Below are positions 10,123-19,900 of a stretch of 64,000 nt of DNA, one piece after another (position 1 is the first letter of the stretch; each line of letters begins with the position of its first letter). The notes under the pieces were generated by a model that searched no databases, was not told the DNA's origin, and saw only the letters and a program-made list of their open reading frames with translations. This DNA is from Nonomuraea rubra. GTDB taxonomy: Bacteria > Actinomycetota > Actinomycetes > Streptosporangiales > Streptosporangiaceae. The DNA is taken from NCBI RefSeq assembly GCF_014207985.1, contig NZ_JACHMI010000001.1, positions 8,291,001-8,355,000 on the forward strand, given 5' to 3'. The translations under genes and the position numbers were made by a program.

Positions 10123-10590
10123 TCAGTCGGGCTGCCCGGTGCGCTTCATCGTCTCGCGCTCGTACGTGCGCAGCGCGTCGATGACCAGCTGCCGCTCGCG
10201 CGGGGCCAGCGGCTCCAGCGCGGTCCGCCACGCGTCCGCGCCCGCGGCCAGCCAGCCCTCGATCGCGTCGCGGTGCCCGTCGCCGATGCTCACGATCGTG
10301 CGCCGGCGGTCGCGCTCGTCCTCGGTCCGTACGAGGATCCCCTGCCGGCTCAGGTCACCGACCATCAGGCTGACCGTCGTGGACGCGATCTCCAGCCTCC
10401 CGGCCAGCGTCTTCACCGTGGCGGGGCCGTCGTACAGCAGGAGGGCGAGCAGGGACAGGTGGCGGGGGGTGAGCGCGAAGTCGCGCAGCTGCTCGGGGAC
10501 CGGCATGCGCTTGGCACGCGCGACCAGCCGCGGCATCAGCAGGAGCATCTCCCGCACTCCCTGGTCGACGGTCGGGCCGTCCGTAGGCAT
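10123..10590 (-). CDS. MarR-family transcriptional regulator
   Basis: Winged-helix repressor of 155 residues. The recognition region reads TPRHLSLLALLLYDGPATVKTLAGRLEIASTTVSLMVGDLSRQGILVRTEDERDRRRTIVSI, with the DxRRR wing typical of MarR. The ATG at 10590 has GAGGAA just upstream. A 16-base perfect palindrome begins 14 bases upstream of the start, fitting autoregulation. The VOC and MFS genes lie downstream on the same strand behind a related double operator, so this protein probably represses the whole cassette and is relieved by a small ligand. Confidence 0.92.
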   Translation of the reverse strand: MPTDGPTVDQGVREMLLLMPRLVARAKRMPVPEQLRDFALTPRHLSLLALLLYDGPATVKTLAGRLEIASTTVSLMVGDLSRQGILVRTEDERDRRRTIVSIGDGHRDAIEGWLAAGADAWRTALEPLAPRERQLVIDALRTYERETMKRTGQPD

Positions 10591-10603
10591 CGCTTCCTCT
10601 GTG

Positions 10604-10619
10604 GGTTTGCCGGCAAACC
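10604..10619. promoter_or_regulatory. Perfect 16-bp palindrome upstream of marR (autoregulatory operator)
   Basis: GGTTTGCCGGCAAACC is self-complementary over all 16 bases. It begins 14 bases upstream of the marR start and shares the half-site GGTTTG/CAAACC with the double operator before the VOC gene. It also lies about 70 bases from the divergent ybaK start. Confidence 0.7.
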
Positions 10620-10688
10620 TTTTCGACGAGTATCGCAGAGGGGAAGCCCCGCGTGTCCAACGGCGGCGCCGCGCTAGGGTCATCAACC

Positions 10689-11183
10689 ATGTCTCGCAAA
10701 ACCAAGACAGGGGGCACTCCTGCCACCATGGCCCTGGCCAAGGCCAAGGCGGAGTTCACGCTGCACCCGTACGAGCATGACGCCGCCGCCCAGGCGTACG
10801 GCGAGGAGGCCGCCGACGCGCTCGGCGTGCCGTACGAGCGGATCTTCAAGACGCTCGTCGCCGAGGTCGAGAGCGGGCTGGCGGTGGCGGTGGTGCCGGT
10901 GGCGGGCAAGCTCGACCTCAAGGCGCTGGCGAGCGCGCTCAACAGCAAGCGGGCCGCGATGGCCGACGCCGCCAAGGTCGAACGGGTGACGGGGTACGTC
11001 GTCGGCGGGATCAGCCCGCTGGGGCAGCGCAAGCAGCTGCCCACCGTGGTGGACTCGTCGGCGCTCGACTTCGAGACGATCTACTTCTCGGCGGGCAAGC
11101 GCGGGCTCCAGATCGAGACGGCCCCCGACAACCTCATCACGCTCACCCGCGCCGTCACGGCCCCCATCGGCAAGACCGGCTGA
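10689..11183 (+). CDS. ybaK: Cys-tRNA(Pro)/Cys-tRNA(Cys) deacylase YbaK
   Basis: Trans-editing enzyme of the YbaK/EbsC family that hydrolyses mischarged Cys-tRNA(Pro). The 164-residue product has the family features: ERIFKTLVAEVES with the conserved Lys near residue 56, VVPVAGKLDLKALASAL, and YVVGGISPLGQRKQLPTVVD. ATG at 10689 lies 8 nt after TAGGGT (10675-10680), giving a leaderless message; an in-frame GTG at 10653 would precede the promoter and is rejected. It is divergent from marR and converges on the PBP gene. Confidence 0.93.
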   Translation: MSRKTKTGGTPATMALAKAKAEFTLHPYEHDAAAQAYGEEAADALGVPYERIFKTLVAEVESGLAVAVVPVAGKLDLKALASALNSKRAAMADAAKVERVTGYVVGGISPLGQRKQLPTVVDSSALDFETIYFSAGKRGLQIETAPDNLITLTRAVTAPIGKTG

Positions 11184-11215
11184 CACCTGGCAGTCCGGAT
11201 GGCCGCCGCCGCGCC

Positions 11216-13540
11216 TCACGGCCTGCGCCCGTAACGCCGCCCCTCGGGCGCCCCGTCGGCCGGGCCGCGGCGGGGCCGTTCCAGCAGGGGGCGGTCCGGG
11301 GGCAGGCGGCGGAGCAGCCGGTCCGGGCGCTCGCGCTCGCGCGGCGGCGGCCACTCCACAGACGGCCCGGGGCTCTGCCCGAGCAGCCACTCGAACAGCC
11401 GCCGGGCCCGCCGCCCGAACGGGTTGTTCCCCCGCTTCTTGCGCTCCTCCTCGGCCAGCGCCTCCTCCAGCCCCGGCGTGTGCCCGCCCCCGAAGCGTGA
11501 CATGTCGGGCCCGGCGAACCCGCGCGGCTCCGTACGCCGCAGCGCCGCCCCCATCGACTCCACCCAGATCGGCCCCGGCAGCGACGCCCCCTGCACCGAC
11601 CCGTAGTACCGGTCCCCGATCTGCACCCCCTGCAGCGGGAACCGGTAGGACCCCCGGATGTCCCCCACGCTGACCGCCGCCGCCAGGTGCGGCGTGTAGC
11701 CGGCGAACCAGGCGGAGGTGTAGCCGTTGTTGGTGCCCGTCTTCCCCGCGGCGGGCCGCCCGATGCTCTGCCCCTTCATCGTGCCCTTGTCGAACACGCC
11801 CTCCAGCACGTGGTTGACCGCGTCCGCGATGGGCCGTTCGATGACCTGCTCGCAGGACGGCGGCACGTGGGTGCGCCGCCCGTCCCTGCCGACGATCTCC
11901 ACGATGGCCAGCGGCCGGCAGTACTGCCCCCGCGCCGCGAACGCCGCGAAGGACGCCGCGACCGTCACCGGGTCCATCTCGTTGACCCCCAGCGTGAACG
12001 TCGGCACCTCCTTCAGCGGCTCCCCGTCCGCCCTGGTGGCGCCGAGCGTCCTGGCCATGCGCACGACGTTGCAGAGCCCGACCTTGCGCTCCAGCATCAT
12101 GTAGAAGATGTTCACCGACTTCCAGGTGCCGGTCTCGATGCTGTGCGGCCCGCCCTCGCCCTCGCCGCTGGCGTTCAGCACGCGGGTGTTCGGGTCGTTG
12201 ACGGGCTTGCCCGAGCAGTCGCGGTAGCCCTGCCCCGGCACCAGCGACCCCGGCGTCTGGAAGCCGTCGCCGAAGCGCCACCCCTGCTGCAGCGCGGTGG
12301 CCAGGGTGAACACCTTGAACGTGGAGCCGGCCTGGAATCCCTGCCCGCCGCCGTGCGCCACGTCGGCCGGCAGGTTGAAGGTGGTCTTGGGGCCATTCTT
12401 GCGGTTGCCGGGGTTGCGGCCGAAGCGTTTGCTGGCGGCCATCGCCCTGATCCGCCCGGTACGCGGCTCCACCATGGCCTCGGCGGCCACCTCGGTGTCC
12501 TCCGGCGAGACGTGCTCGCGGATGGCCCGCTCGGCGGCGCGCTGCGCGATCGGGTCGAGGCTGGTCCTGATCGTCAGGCCGCCCCTGGCCATCCTGCGCT
12601 GCCGTTCGCGCTCGGTGTTGCCGAAGACGGGGTTCGACAGGAGCTCGCGCTGCACGTACATGCAGTAGAACGGGTACTCGCTCTGGGCGCAGCCGCCGGG
12701 CTCGGGCCGCAGCCGGATGCCGAGCGGCGCCGCCTTGCCGCTCGCCGCCTCCTGCTGGGTGATCTGCTTGAGCCCCGCCATGCGGTCGAGCACGAGGTCG
12801 CGCCGCATCTTCAGGCGCTCCCTGTGCTCCTGCCCGAGCGAGGGATCCGTCGAGTACGGCATGCGCACCGCCCCCGCCAGCGTGGCCGCCTGGGTGAGCG
12901 TCAGCCGGGAGGCGGAGGTGGAGAAGAACCGCCTGGCCGCGGCCTCCACCCCGTGCGCGCCCGCGCCGAAGTAGGCGATGTTCAGGTACCGCTCCAGGAT
13001 CTCGTCCTTGCGGTACTTCTTCTCCAGCGCCAGCGCCAGCCGCAGCTCGGTGATCTTGCGGGCCAGGTTGGGGGCGCGGGCCCTGTCGCGTTCCGCGTCG
13101 CTGCGCGCGCTCTCCACCAGGATGTTCTTGACGAGCTGCTGGGTCAGGGACGAGCCGCCCTGCCGGATGCCGCCTGCCTGGGTGTTGGTGAGCAGTGCCC
13201 GGAGCGTGCCCCTGACGTCGAGGCCGCCGTGCTCGTAGAAGCGGGCGTCCTCGATCGCCACGATGGCCCTGCGCATCACGGGCGCGACCGCGCCGAGCCG
13301 GACGGCCGTCCTGTTGGCCTCGTAGAACTGGGCGAACGGCCGCCCGTCCTTGTCCAGCAGCCTGGTCACCTGGGCGAGCGGCTCCTCGCGCGGGGCGGGC
13401 GGCAGGTCCACGAAGGTGTTCGTGACGCTCATCGCCGCCAGGCCGCCCCCGCCCACCAGCGGAGCGGCCAGCGCGGCCGCCAGCACCCCGCCGAGCGCCC
13501 CCGCCAGGCCGAGCGCCCCGACGGATCTGAGTACGGTCAC
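11216..13540 (-). CDS. Class A penicillin-binding protein (transglycosylase/transpeptidase)
   Basis: Bifunctional peptidoglycan synthase of 774 residues that polymerises lipid II and cross-links stem peptides outside the membrane. One N-terminal membrane anchor (residues 4-38) precedes the GT51 domain, with the catalytic Glu in AIVAIEDARFYEHGG (E97), then QGGSSLTQQLVKN and RKITELRLALALEKKYRKDEILERYLN. The transpeptidase domain has SxxK in AGSTFKVFT, SVN in WKSVNIFYM and KTG in AAGKTGTNNGYTSAWFAGYTP. The C-terminal tail is rich in Arg and Pro. The GTG start at 13540 has no strong ribosome site. It converges on ybaK. Confidence 0.95.
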   Translation of the reverse strand: MTVLRSVGALGLAGALGGVLAAALAAPLVGGGGLAAMSVTNTFVDLPPAPREEPLAQVTRLLDKDGRPFAQFYEANRTAVRLGAVAPVMRRAIVAIEDARFYEHGGLDVRGTLRALLTNTQAGGIRQGGSSLTQQLVKNILVESARSDAERDRARAPNLARKITELRLALALEKKYRKDEILERYLNIAYFGAGAHGVEAAARRFFSTSASRLTLTQAATLAGAVRMPYSTDPSLGQEHRERLKMRRDLVLDRMAGLKQITQQEAASGKAAPLGIRLRPEPGGCAQSEYPFYCMYVQRELLSNPVFGNTERERQRRMARGGLTIRTSLDPIAQRAAERAIREHVSPEDTEVAAEAMVEPRTGRIRAMAASKRFGRNPGNRKNGPKTTFNLPADVAHGGGQGFQAGSTFKVFTLATALQQGWRFGDGFQTPGSLVPGQGYRDCSGKPVNDPNTRVLNASGEGEGGPHSIETGTWKSVNIFYMMLERKVGLCNVVRMARTLGATRADGEPLKEVPTFTLGVNEMDPVTVAASFAAFAARGQYCRPLAIVEIVGRDGRRTHVPPSCEQVIERPIADAVNHVLEGVFDKGTMKGQSIGRPAAGKTGTNNGYTSAWFAGYTPHLAAAVSVGDIRGSYRFPLQGVQIGDRYYGSVQGASLPGPIWVESMGAALRRTEPRGFAGPDMSRFGGGHTPGLEEALAEEERKKRGNNPFGRRARRLFEWLLGQSPGPSVEWPPPRERERPDRLLRRLPPDRPLLERPRRGPADGAPEGRRYGRRP

Positions 13541-13593
13541 GTCAGATGATGTGCGACGTCCCGATCAGTGGCAAACGCCCGCTTCCGGCCTCT

Positions 13594-14904
13594 TTACCGT
13601 TGGCGTGTGATGTTCAGACCGAGCGACACGAACTGCTCGAACGGCCGGTGGTAGCCGCGCTCGATGTGGTGGACGCCGCGCAGCGTGGACGGCCCGTCGG
13701 CCACCGCCGCGGCCAGCACCGCCGAGAACCCGGCCCTGATGTCGGGCAGCGTCACGTCGGCGCCCTTGAGCCTGGACACGCCGCGCACGACGGCCGAGTG
13801 GCGGGCGTTGGTGTCGTGGTAGCGGCAGGCGGGCCCGCCGAGGCACTGGTCGAACACCTCGATCTCGCAGCCCATCTTCTGCAGCGCGGGCACGTACACC
13901 AGGCGGTTCTCGAAGACCGTCTCGTGCAGCACCGACATGCCCTGGCTCTGCGTGAACAGCACCATCAGCGGCGTCTGCCAGTCGGTCATGAACCCGGGGT
14001 GGGTGTCGGTCTGCACGGCCGCCGCGCGCAGGCCCTCGGGGGGCGCGGTGGCGCACAGGTACTCGTCGTTGATGTCGAACTGGGCGCCCATCCTGGCCAG
14101 CGTGGTGATCGCGGTGACCAGGCGGTCCTGGGGGCAGCCGTGCACGCGGACCTCGCCCTGGGTGACCAGGCCCGCCGCCAGGTACGAGAACGCCTCGATG
14201 CGGTCGCCGGTCAGCCAGGTCTGGGCGCCGCGCAGCCGTTCGACGCCCTCGATGACGATCCTGCGGTCGGGCGACAGCTCGATCCTGGCTCCCATCCGCT
14301 GCAGGAACAGCGCCAGCTCCACCACTTCCGGCTCGGTGGCCGCGTTCTTCAGCACGGTCTTGCCGTCGGCCAGCACCGCCGACATCAGCACCGTCTCCGT
14401 GGCGCCCACGCTCGGGTACGGCAGCTCGATCCGGGTGCCGTTGAGCCGTTTGGCCTTGGCGTAGATGCCGGCGTCGCCCACCTGCACCTCGGCCCCCATC
14501 GCGCGCAGGGCGTCCACGTGGAAGTTCACCGGCCGCCGCCCGATCGGGTCGCCGCCGACCAGCGGCACGAACGCCTCCCCCGCCAGGTGCAGCAGGGGGC
14601 CGAGCATGAGGATCGGGATGCGGTTCAGCCCGGTGAACGCGTCGGGGACCCGGGGCTCGATCTCCGCGCCCTTCTCGATCCTGATCTCGGTGCGGGAGAT
14701 CTCGACGTGGATGCCGAGCGCCCGCAGCATCTCGGCGGTGATGCCCACCTCGCCCACCTCGGGGGCGTTGTGGATGCTGCTCTCGCCGTTGCCCATCATG
14801 GCCGCGACCATGTGCTTGGACACGCCGTTCTTCGAACCGCGTACTTCGACGTCTCCCCGGAGCGGGCCGGAGGGTTCAATCTGCCAGACCTCTTCTGCAA
14901 TCAC
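13594..14904 (-). CDS. murA: UDP-N-acetylglucosamine 1-carboxyvinyltransferase (MurA family) with Cys-to-Asp active-site change
   Basis: First committed enzyme of peptidoglycan synthesis, transferring enolpyruvate from PEP to UDP-GlcNAc. The 436-residue protein has SKNGVSKHMVAAMM near residue 24 (the KN motif), YPSVGATETVLMSAVLADG, HPGFMTDWQTPLMV with the catalytic Asp, and HETVFENRL. In the active-site loop the residue normally Cys is Asp: VGGDPIGRRPVNFH, D119, codon 14548-14550. It looks like the second MurA type of actinobacteria rather than the enterobacterial form. A GTG start at 14904 lies 6 nt after TAGGCT, so the message is leaderless. I cannot tell whether the genome has another murA. 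Confidence 0.9.
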   Translation of the reverse strand: MIAEEVWQIEPSGPLRGDVEVRGSKNGVSKHMVAAMMGNGESSIHNAPEVGEVGITAEMLRALGIHVEISRTEIRIEKGAEIEPRVPDAFTGLNRIPILMLGPLLHLAGEAFVPLVGGDPIGRRPVNFHVDALRAMGAEVQVGDAGIYAKAKRLNGTRIELPYPSVGATETVLMSAVLADGKTVLKNAATEPEVVELALFLQRMGARIELSPDRRIVIEGVERLRGAQTWLTGDRIEAFSYLAAGLVTQGEVRVHGCPQDRLVTAITTLARMGAQFDINDEYLCATAPPEGLRAAAVQTDTHPGFMTDWQTPLMVLFTQSQGMSVLHETVFENRLVYVPALQKMGCEIEVFDQCLGGPACRYHDTNARHSAVVRGVSRLKGADVTLPDIRAGFSAVLAAAVADGPSTLRGVHHIERGYHRPFEQFVSLGLNITRQR

Positions 14905-14910
14905 GGAGTG

Positions 14911-14931
14911 AGCCTAGCCGGGGGATACCAT
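14911..14931. promoter_or_regulatory. Interlocked divergent promoters of murA and the DUF2567-like gene
   Basis: TAGGCT on the minus strand (14916-14911) is 6 nt before the murA GTG. TACCAT on the plus strand (14926-14931) serves the divergent membrane-protein gene at 14968. With normal spacing each -35 region would lie in or beyond the other promoter's -10, so RNA polymerase probably cannot occupy both at once. Confidence 0.5.
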
Positions 14932-14967
14932 CGAGCTGATTCGGACGTACATGTGAGGGGGAGTGGC

Positions 14968-15489
14968 GTGACGAGGGAAGTACGCGCTTTTGCGGTAACT
15001 GTCCTCACACTCGCCGCTCTCGGGGTCGCCGCCGGACTGCTCTGGTCAGGCCTGACACCGCGGGCGCCGTACCAGGTGACCGACCAGGGCACGGTGCTGG
15101 CCGATCCGACCACGCAGGCGCTGATCGCGGCCGACGGCTGGTTCGCGGTGATCACGGGCGGGCTGGGGCTGCTGTGCGGCGGAGTGGCCTGGTTCTCGGC
15201 GCGGCGGTGGATGCTGCCGGTGCTGCTCGGGTTGTGCGCGGGTGGCGTGCTGGCGGCGTTCCTGACGTGGTGGACGGGGTCCACGTTCACGCTGGGGGCC
15301 GTCGTGGTGGAGGCGGCCCCCAGCGTGACCGGAGTGAAGATCGTCCCGGGCGCGCTGAGGCTGACCGCCCAGGGGGTGCTGGTGTCCTGGCCGCTGCTGG
15401 CCGTGGGGTTCTTCGGGCTGCTGGAGGGCATGCACGGCTACCGCGAGTCGCCTCTCAGGCAGCCGTACGGCGGGATCGGGCAGGGCTAG
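14968..15489 (+). CDS. Four-helix membrane protein, DUF2567-like
   Basis: Small integral membrane protein of 173 residues with four predicted helices (AVTVLTLAALGVAAGLLWSG, GWFAVITGGLGLLCGGVAWF, LPVLLGLCAGGVLAAFLTWW, and SWPLLAVGFFGLLEGM). A loop between helices 1 and 2 contains RAPYQVTDQGTVLADPTTQ. The organisation resembles the mycobacterial DUF2567 family, whose function is unknown. GTG at 14968 follows a GAGGGGGA ribosome site; TACCAT at 14926-14931 is the likely -10. The stop overlaps the stop of the convergent amidase gene. Confidence 0.75.
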   Translation: MTREVRAFAVTVLTLAALGVAAGLLWSGLTPRAPYQVTDQGTVLADPTTQALIAADGWFAVITGGLGLLCGGVAWFSARRWMLPVLLGLCAGGVLAAFLTWWTGSTFTLGAVVVEAAPSVTGVKIVPGALRLTAQGVLVSWPLLAVGFFGLLEGMHGYRESPLRQPYGGIGQG

Positions 15490-16868
15490 AGCACGGGGCG
15501 GCGCAGGCCGTGGCCGGTGGCCTGCTCGAAGGCCCGCGCCACCCGGAGCACCCTGGCGTCCTCGAACGGCCTGCCCACGATCTGCACGCCCACCGGCAGC
15601 CCGTCCCCGGTGAACCCGGCGGGCACGGAGGCGGCCGGCGCGTGCAGCACGCTGATCCAGTACGCCGAGCGCATCCACGCCAGGTAGTCGGGCAGCTTCT
15701 GGCCGTTGATCTCGCTGACGTGCGGGTGCTCGACCGGGAACGGCGGCACCTGACTGACGGGCGCGATCAGCACGTCGTAGGTGTCGAAGAAGGCGGCCAT
15801 GCGCTGGTAGAGGCGGCTGCGCGCCGTCTCGGCCCTGGCCAGGTCGGCGCCCGTGACCTTGCGGCCCTGCTCGACGTTCCAGGCGGTGTTGGGGCCGAGC
15901 CCGCTCTTGTCGCCGTGGACGAGCAGGTAGTTCCACGCCCGGTAGGTCCTGAACGCGTCCTCGGCGTCACTCAGGTCCAGCTCGACCTGCTCCACGCGCG
16001 CCCCGAGCCGCTCGAACACCCCGGGCGCGGTCGCGGTGACCGCCGCCGTCCGCGGGTCGACGGGCAGCCCGCCCAGGTCGGGGCTCCACGCCACGCGCAG
16101 CCCCGCCACCCCCTGCTCGGGCTCGGGCGCGAACACCTCCTTGATCGAGTACGGCGAGCGCCGGTCGAACCCGGCGACGACCCCGAGCATCAGCGTCACG
16201 TCCTCGACCGTCCTGGCCATGGGCCCGGAGACGCTCAGCGTGTACCAGGCGTTGACGTCGGAGATGTCGGGCACCCGGCCGGGCGTGGGGCGCAGGCCGA
16301 CGACGTTGCAGAACGAGGCGGGGTTGCGCAGGGACCCGCCCATGTCGGAGCCGTCGGCCAGCGGCACCATCCCGGTCGCCAGCGCGACCGCCGCTCCCCC
16401 GCTGCTGCCTCCGGCTGACTTGGACAGGTCGTAGGGGTTCCTGGTGGCGCCGAACACCTCGTTGACGGTGTGGGAGCCGGTGCCGAACTCGGGGGTGTTG
16501 GTCTTGCCCACGGTGACGGCGCCGGCCGCACGCAGCCGCTGGACGATCAGGTCGTCCCGCTCGGGCACGTGGTCGGCGAACAGCGGCGAGCCGTACGTGG
16601 TCCTGATGCCGGCGGTGTCGACGAGGTCCTTGTGGGCGACCGGCACGCCGTGCAGCGGCCCGGCGGCCCCCTCCGACGAGAGGGCCGCGTCGGCCGCCCG
16701 CGCCGCCTCCATGGCCCGCTCGGCGACGAGGGTGACGATGGCGTTGACGTGCGGGTTGACCTGTTCGATCCGGTCGAGGTGGGCCTGGAGTACCTCCACG
16801 GCGCTCACCTGCCGGGCCCTGATCAGCCGGGCCAGCTCGGTCGCGGTCAGGAAATGCAGTTCGCTCAC
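15486..16868 (-). CDS. Amidase signature family hydrolase
   Basis: Ser-cisSer-Lys amidohydrolase of 460 residues that cleaves carboxamides. The catalytic Lys is in VPVAHKDLVDTAG. The signature stretch is SAGGSSGGAAVALATGMVPLADGSDMGGSLRNPA, with both serines present. It lacks the gene neighbours expected of GatA (no gatB or gatC nearby), so it is more likely a free amidase of unknown substrate than the tRNA amidotransferase subunit. The GTG at 16868 is the chosen start. Its TAG stop overlaps the convergent gene's TAG by 3 bases. Confidence 0.92.
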   Translation of the reverse strand: MSELHFLTATELARLIRARQVSAVEVLQAHLDRIEQVNPHVNAIVTLVAERAMEAARAADAALSSEGAAGPLHGVPVAHKDLVDTAGIRTTYGSPLFADHVPERDDLIVQRLRAAGAVTVGKTNTPEFGTGSHTVNEVFGATRNPYDLSKSAGGSSGGAAVALATGMVPLADGSDMGGSLRNPASFCNVVGLRPTPGRVPDISDVNAWYTLSVSGPMARTVEDVTLMLGVVAGFDRRSPYSIKEVFAPEPEQGVAGLRVAWSPDLGGLPVDPRTAAVTATAPGVFERLGARVEQVELDLSDAEDAFRTYRAWNYLLVHGDKSGLGPNTAWNVEQGRKVTGADLARAETARSRLYQRMAAFFDTYDVLIAPVSQVPPFPVEHPHVSEINGQKLPDYLAWMRSAYWISVLHAPAASVPAGFTGDGLPVGVQIVGRPFEDARVLRVARAFEQATGHGLRRPVL

Positions 16869-16911
16869 GCCTGCGATCCTGCCCCACGGCCGCCCCGCCG
16901 GGGAACGGGGG

Positions 16912-19900
16912 TCAGGCGCCCAGGCAGGCCGGGCCGAGGAGCTGCTTCAGGTCGCCCATCAGCGCCGGGGACGGCGTGACCCGCAGCCGGTCGTCCACCC
17001 GCATCACCGTCGTCTTGGGCCCGTTGTGCACCTGCAGATGCACCTCGGACGTGCCCGGATGGGTGGTGAGGATCTCCTTCAGCCGCCCCACCACCGGCGG
17101 CGTGCAGCGGGTCAGCGGCAGGCTCACCAGCAGCGGGCCGCCGGCCTCCACGGTGAGGTCGGGCGCCGTCACCTCCATCGCGATGATCTTGGCGACGTCC
17201 TCCCGCTTGTCGATCCGCCCCTTGACGAACACGATCGCGTCCTCGGCCAGCAACGTCGAGCAGAGCTGGTACGCCGACGGGAAGATCATCACCTCGATGG
17301 AGCCCGCGAGGTCCTCCAGCTGGGTCAGCACCCAGGTGTCGCCCTTCTTGGTGACCTTGCGCTGCACCCCGCTCAGGATGCCCCCCACGGTCACGACCTG
17401 GCCGTCGCTCCGGCTCTCGTCCTGGACGGCGGCGACCGAGCAGTCGGCCCCGGCGGCCAGGATGTGCTCGACGCCGAACAGCGGGTGGTCCGACACGTAC
17501 AGGCCGAGCATCTCCCGCTCGAACTGCAGCAGCGTGTTCTTGTCCCACTCGCCCACCGGGATCTGCACGTCGAAGGTCTGGTCCTCGCCGCCGTCGATCG
17601 CGCCGAACAGGGAGTCCTGGCCGATGGCCTCGTTCTTCTTGATGTCGATGATCGCGTCTACCGCCTGCTCGTGCACCATGACCAGGCCCTTGCGCACGTG
17701 CCCCAGCGAGTCGAACGCGCCCGCCTTGATCAGCGACTCGATCACGCGCTTGTTGCAGACGATGGCCGGCACCTTGCGCAGGAAGTCCTTGAAGTCGGCG
17801 AAGCGGCCCTTCTCCTTGCGCGCGGAGATGATGCCGTCGACGACGTTGCCGCCGACGTTGCGGACGGCCGACAGGCCGAAGCGGATGTCGGTGCCACGCG
17901 GGGTGAAGTCGAAGTCGGAGTCGTTGACGTCCGGCGGGAACACCTTGATGCCCATGCGGCGGCACTCGTTGAGGTAGAGGGCCGACTTGTCCTTGTCGTC
18001 CTTGACCGACGACAGCAGCGCGGCCATGTAGGCGGCCGGGTAGTTGGCCTTGAGGTAGGCGGTCCAGTAAGCGATGAGGCCGTAGGCGGCGGTGTGGGCC
18101 TTGTTGAAGGCGTAGTCGGAGAACGGCAGCAGGATGTCCCACAGCGCCTTGATGGCCTCGGCGGGGAAGCCGTTGTCCAGCATGCCCTTCTCGAAGCCGG
18201 CGTACTGCTTGTCCAGCTCCGCCTTCTTCTTCTTGCCCATCGCGCGGCGCAGCAGGTCGGCGGCGCCGAGCGTGAAGCCGGCCACCTTCTGGGCGATGGC
18301 CATGACCTGCTCCTGATAGATGATCAGGCCGTAGGTCGTGTCGAGGATGTCCTTGAGCGGCTCCTCCAGCGCCGGGTGGATCGGCGTGATGTCCTGCTGG
18401 CCGTTCTTGCGCAGGGCGTAGTTGGTGTGGGAGTTGGCGCCCATCGGGCCGGGACGGTAGAGCGCGAGGGCGGCGGAGATGTCCTCGAAGTTGTCGGGGC
18501 GCATCAGGCGCAGCAGCGAGCGCATGCCGCCGCCGTCGAGCTGGAACACGCCCAGCGTGTCGCCCCTGGCCAGCAGCTCGTACGACTTGCGGTCGTCCAG
18601 CGGCAGCGAGAGCAGGTCGACCTTCTCACCCGTGGTCGCCTCGATCATCTTGAGGCAGTCGTCCATGATGGTGAGGTTGCGCAGGCCCAGGAAGTCCATC
18701 TTCAGCAGGCCGAGCGTCTCGCAGGTCGGGTAGTCGAACTGCGTGATGATCGCGCCGTCGGAGTCGCGGCGCATGATCGGGATGTGGTCGGTCAGCACCT
18801 CGGCGGACATGATCACGCCGGCGGCGTGCACGCCGGTCTGCCTGATCAGGCCCTCCAGGCCCTTGCCGAGGTCCATCGTCGCCTTGACGTCGACGTCTTC
18901 CTCGTACAGGCGGCGCAGCTCGCCCGCCTCGGCGTAGCGCGGGTGGTCCTTGTCGAAGATGCCCGCCAGCGGGATGTCCTTGCCCATCACGGCGGGCGGG
19001 AACGCCTTGGAGACGCGGTCGCCCAGCGCGTACGGGTAGCCCAGGACGCGGCCCGCGTCCTTGATGGCGGCCTTGGCCTTGATGGTGCCGAACGTGGCGA
19101 TCATGGCGACCTTGTCGGCGCCCCACTTCTCGGTCACGTAGCGAATCACGTCGCCGCGCCTGCGCTCGTCGAAGTCGATGTCGACGTCGGGCATGGAGAC
19201 GCGCTCGGGGTTGAGGAACCGCTCGAAGATCAGGCCGTGCGGGAGCGGGTCGAGGTCGGTGATGCCCATCGCGTACGCGACCAGCGAGCCGGCCGCCGAG
19301 CCACGGCCGGGGCCGACCGGGATGCCGTTCTCCTTGGCCCACATGATGAAGTCGGCGACCACGAGGAAGTAGCTCGGGAAGCCCATCTGCTCGATGATCC
19401 CGATCTCGTACTCGGCCTGCCGGCGGTGCTCCTCGTCGTAGCCCTCGGGCCAGCGCCGGTCCATGCCCTCCCAGACGGTCTGGCGGAAGAACGCGCTCTC
19501 CGTCATGCCGTCGGGGACCGGGTAGGTCGGCATGAGGTTCTTGAACTCGAAGAACCCGGTCGCGTCGACCCGCTCGGCCACCAGCAGGGTGTTGCGGCAG
19601 CCCTCGGCCCACAGGTCGGAGGAGTCGACCGCGCGCATCTCGTCGGCGCTCTTGATGTAGTAGCCGGAGCCGTCGAAGCGGAAGCGGTCGGGGTCGGAGA
19701 GCTGCTTGCCCGTCTGGATGCACAGGAGGGCGTCGTGGGAGGAGGCGTCGGACTCGTAGGTGTAGTGCGAGTCGTTGGTCACCAGGGGCGGGATGTTCAG
19801 CTCTTTGCTGATCCTGGTCAGGCCGTCGCGGACGCGGCGCTCGATGTCGAGGCCGTGGTCCATGATCTCCAGGAAGAAGTTTTCCTTGCCGAAGATGTCC

